DNA of 64,000 nt. Source: Methylophaga sp. 41_12_T18 (GTDB lineage Bacteria > Pseudomonadota > Gammaproteobacteria > Nitrosococcales > Methylophagaceae). Positions 62,116 to 64,000 of this stretch are shown piece after piece. Where the stretch lies: assembly GCA_002163115.1 (NCBI GenBank), contig MAAI01000092.1, positions 1 to 64,000 of the forward strand, in the 5' to 3' direction. Every line of letters starts with the position of its first letter. The first letter of the stretch is position 1. Made by a program: the position numbers and the translations under genes. Below the pieces are notes generated by a model that made no database searches, was not told where the DNA came from, and saw nothing but the letters and a program-made list of their open reading frames with translations.

Positions 62116-63836
62116 GATTTGGTAATTAAGATGTCTTCCATTACCAAATACTCAAGATCTGAGCCATAGAACATATTTAATGCATCGGTTGGACTACAGA
62201 CCATAGGTTCACCACGGCGGTTTAATGAGGTATTAAGTAATACACCATTACCATTCAGCTTTTCGACCTGTTCAAGCAGTTCGTAATAACGAGGGTTAGT
62301 CGCTTTGGTGACGATCTGTGCCCGAGCAGTACCATCTTCATGCACCACTTCTGGAATACGTGACCTCCAGCTTTCAGCCACATCGAAGGTAAATGTCATA
62401 TAAGGGCTAGGATGTTCTGTTTGCAATATTTCAGGTGCAATCCTATCCAATATGCTTGGACAAAATGGACGCCAGCGTTCGCGATATTTAATTTGGGCAT
62501 TGATGCGATCAGCTACACCTTTATGATTGGGGCTACCGATGATGCTACGGTTACCTAATGCGCGTGGGCCAAACTCCATCCGACCTTGAAACCAAGAAAC
62601 AGGGTTACCAGCATTAAGTATTTCAGCGGTTTGTTTAGTGGTATTTTCTAAATGTTGCCATTGCACATCTTGTGGATAGTCTTCACACGCTTTAATACAT
62701 TGCTCTGTTGTATAAGAAGGGCCTAAGTAGACATGCTCCATCTTTTCAACGGGCACGCCAGCATTTTGTGAAGCATAACTAGCAGCGCCAATTGCTGTAC
62801 CTGCATCACTCGCTGCTGGTTGAACGAATAGTTCTTTGACGTCAGGCAAAGCAATAATACGTTGGTTGAGTTTTACATTTAGAGCGACACCACCGGCAAA
62901 ACAGACCTTGCCTGTTTCTTTAATAATATCGCCAAGGTAATAATCAATTAAGTGGAGTGCTGTTTTTTCTAATAAATCTTGAATGCTAGCTGCATAGTCT
63001 ATGTACGGGTCATCAATCTCATCACCATCACGGATTGGACCTAACCAATCGATCAGCTGTTTACTGAAGAAATAACCTTTGCCGTCTTTTTTGTAGCGTC
63101 TTAAGCCTACGGTATTGACCAGCTTGGTATTGATTTTGAAATCACCATCTTTAAAGTCAATCAAGCGTGAGAAATCAAAGCGTTTAGGGTTGCCATAAGG
63201 TGCCATCCCCATCACTTTGAATTCGCCGTCAAGCATTTCAAAGCCGAGTAGTTCTGTTAAAGCACCGTACATGCCGCCTAATGAATCTGGATCATAGAAT
63301 TCTTTGATTTTATGAATCTTGCCGTTTTCACCATAACCAAAGAAGGTAGTGGCATATTCACCTTTGCCATCAATACCGATAATCGCTGTTTTTTCTTTAA
63401 AGCCTGACAGGTGATAGGCACTGCTAGCATGAGCAAGGTGATGTTCTACTGCTTCAAACTTAACGCGTTTTGAGTCAATGCCTAGATCATCGAGCAATTT
63501 CATTACATTGCGATGGTTTCGCCAGTAACGACGGTTACCGGTGAAAAGGGCAGTAAAAGCACGATCAGGTGCATACCAGTGACGTTTTGCATAATGCCAG
63601 CGAGCAGGGGATGTTAAGCCAATTTCAGCATAGGGAAAAGCGACAATATCGACTTGCTCTGGTTTTATTCCTGCTTGCTCTAGACAAAACTTAGTCGCTT
63701 CATAGGCCATCTTACCTTTGGCGTGTTTATCGCGAAGAAAACGTTCTTCTTCGGCTGCTGCAACAAGTTTACCGTCAATATATAACGCAGCGGATGCATC
63801 ATGATTTACTGCACCAGAAAGGCCTAATACGATCAT
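62112..63836 (-). CDS. NodU/CmcH-family carbamoyltransferase
   Basis: 574 residues. It adds a carbamoyl group from carbamoyl phosphate to a sugar hydroxyl of the LPS or a surface polysaccharide. The family stretches are present: GLSGAVNHDASAALYIDGKLVAAAEEERF at the N-terminus, EHHLAHASSAY, then FAGGVALNVKLNQRI and MEFGPRALGNRSIIGSP in the C-terminal part. It is the last complete gene of the window, in an operon with the YrbL-like gene on the minus strand. Confidence 0.93.
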   Translation of the reverse strand: MIVLGLSGAVNHDASAALYIDGKLVAAAEEERFLRDKHAKGKMAYEATKFCLEQAGIKPEQVDIVAFPYAEIGLTSPARWHYAKRHWYAPDRAFTALFTGNRRYWRNHRNVMKLLDDLGIDSKRVKFEAVEHHLAHASSAYHLSGFKEKTAIIGIDGKGEYATTFFGYGENGKIHKIKEFYDPDSLGGMYGALTELLGFEMLDGEFKVMGMAPYGNPKRFDFSRLIDFKDGDFKINTKLVNTVGLRRYKKDGKGYFFSKQLIDWLGPIRDGDEIDDPYIDYAASIQDLLEKTALHLIDYYLGDIIKETGKVCFAGGVALNVKLNQRIIALPDVKELFVQPAASDAGTAIGAASYASQNAGVPVEKMEHVYLGPSYTTEQCIKACEDYPQDVQWQHLENTTKQTAEILNAGNPVSWFQGRMEFGPRALGNRSIIGSPNHKGVADRINAQIKYRERWRPFCPSILDRIAPEILQTEHPSPYMTFTFDVAESWRSRIPEVVHEDGTARAQIVTKATNPRYYELLEQVEKLNGNGVLLNTSLNRRGEPMVCSPTDALNMFYGSDLEYLVMEDILITKS

Positions 63837-63904
63837 AGTGAAATTCTTCTATCTTTTAGCTAGCGGGAAATGGCTGTAAGTATACAAGTTGCAACGGAAA
63901 GGGA

Positions 63905-64000
63905 CTACCTGCGTTTGTCCAAGATCCTTTTTTCAATGGCATGCCAAAGAGTTTTTGATTTAGCAGACAATTGTTTTTCTTGTCGATAGGCTTGAAATAA
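63905..64000 (-). CDS. Partial CDS, C-terminal 31 codons (cut by window)
   Basis: The open frame enters from the right edge and ends at TAG 63905-63907. The end reads AYRQEKQLSAKSKTLWHAIEKRILDKRR, a basic helical tail such as occurs in glycosyltransferases of LPS clusters. Identity cannot be told from this piece. About 68 bases separate it from the carbamoyltransferase start. Confidence 0.4.
   Translation of the reverse strand, partial: LFQAYRQEKQLSAKSKTLWHAIEKRILDKRR

Noticed and set aside
1-64000. CRISPR arrays, tRNA or rRNA genes, intact insertion sequences
   Set aside because: I saw no regularly spaced repeats, no cloverleaf-like conserved arms and no transposase with terminal repeats. 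A tool-based scan could still find a tRNA.

Overview
The window is a 64 kb piece of a gammaproteobacterial chromosome. This is shown by the gene orders petA-petB-petC-sspA-sspB, lptM-lysA-dapF-DUF484-xerC and polA / DUF2782 / thrB, and by an LPS-core locus with waaC, hldE, waaG, rfaP and gmhA. The DNA is moderately AT-rich. An MxaJ/XoxJ-like periplasmic protein at the left edge and a pseudoazurin next to the bc1 operon suggest a methylotroph or a relative (Methylophaga- or Cycloclasticus-like). That placement is inference, and the complete fatty-acid beta-oxidation operon fits a broader heterotroph.

Layout. 1-9.1 kb: MxaJ/XoxJ-like protein, a DUF302 lipoprotein, sspAB, the cytochrome bc1 operon, pseudoazurin and an Atm1-type ABC exporter. 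9.2-13.7 kb: FmdB, DUF502, aspS, a zf-CHCC protein, mutT and nadA. 13.7-19.4 kb: yacG, zapD, coaE, pilD, pilC and pilB on the minus strand. 19.5-24.3 kb: lptM, lysA, dapF, DUF484, xerC and a response-regulator diguanylate cyclase. 24.4-31.1 kb: polA, DUF2782, thrB, waaC and hldE. 31.1-33.0 kb: a lone, AT-rich protein of 614 residues with a C-terminal PD-(D/E)XK nuclease-like motif. 33.3-42.0 kb: a tight operon of a permuted NlpC/P60 (YiiX-like) hydrolase, FadE, thiolase, FadJ-type multifunctional enzyme, acyl-CoA ligase and acyl-CoA thioesterase. 42-43.7 kb: a CNNM/CorC-type protein and a Tat-exported Cys-rich four-helix protein resembling copper storage proteins.

43.74-50.06 kb is a chromosomal (sedentary) integron. 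It has a genuine IntI integrase at 49093-50058 with the integron-specific insertion, an attI junction at 48853-48859, and eight cassettes read leftward, separated by recognisable attC sites. For seven of the eight cassettes the R'' box of the cassette's own attC matches the first bases of the same cassette, the signature of real cassette recombination. The cargo is a TPR protein, a small secreted protein, an excalibur-domain protein, two small membrane proteins, another secreted protein, a JmjC/cupin-like oxygenase in a long degenerate cassette, and a ParD-like/RelE-like toxin-antitoxin pair in reverse orientation at the far end.

50.2-64 kb: a membrane diguanylate cyclase and htpX, then an LPS-core and surface-polysaccharide cluster: aldo-keto reductase, FAD oxidoreductase, gmhA, rfaP, an unusual tandem double kinase, sulfotransferase, waaG, galE, InaA-type kinase, YrbL-like kinase and a NodU/CmcH carbamoyltransferase. 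The cluster continues off the right edge. No tRNA, rRNA, CRISPR array or intact insertion sequence was recognised.
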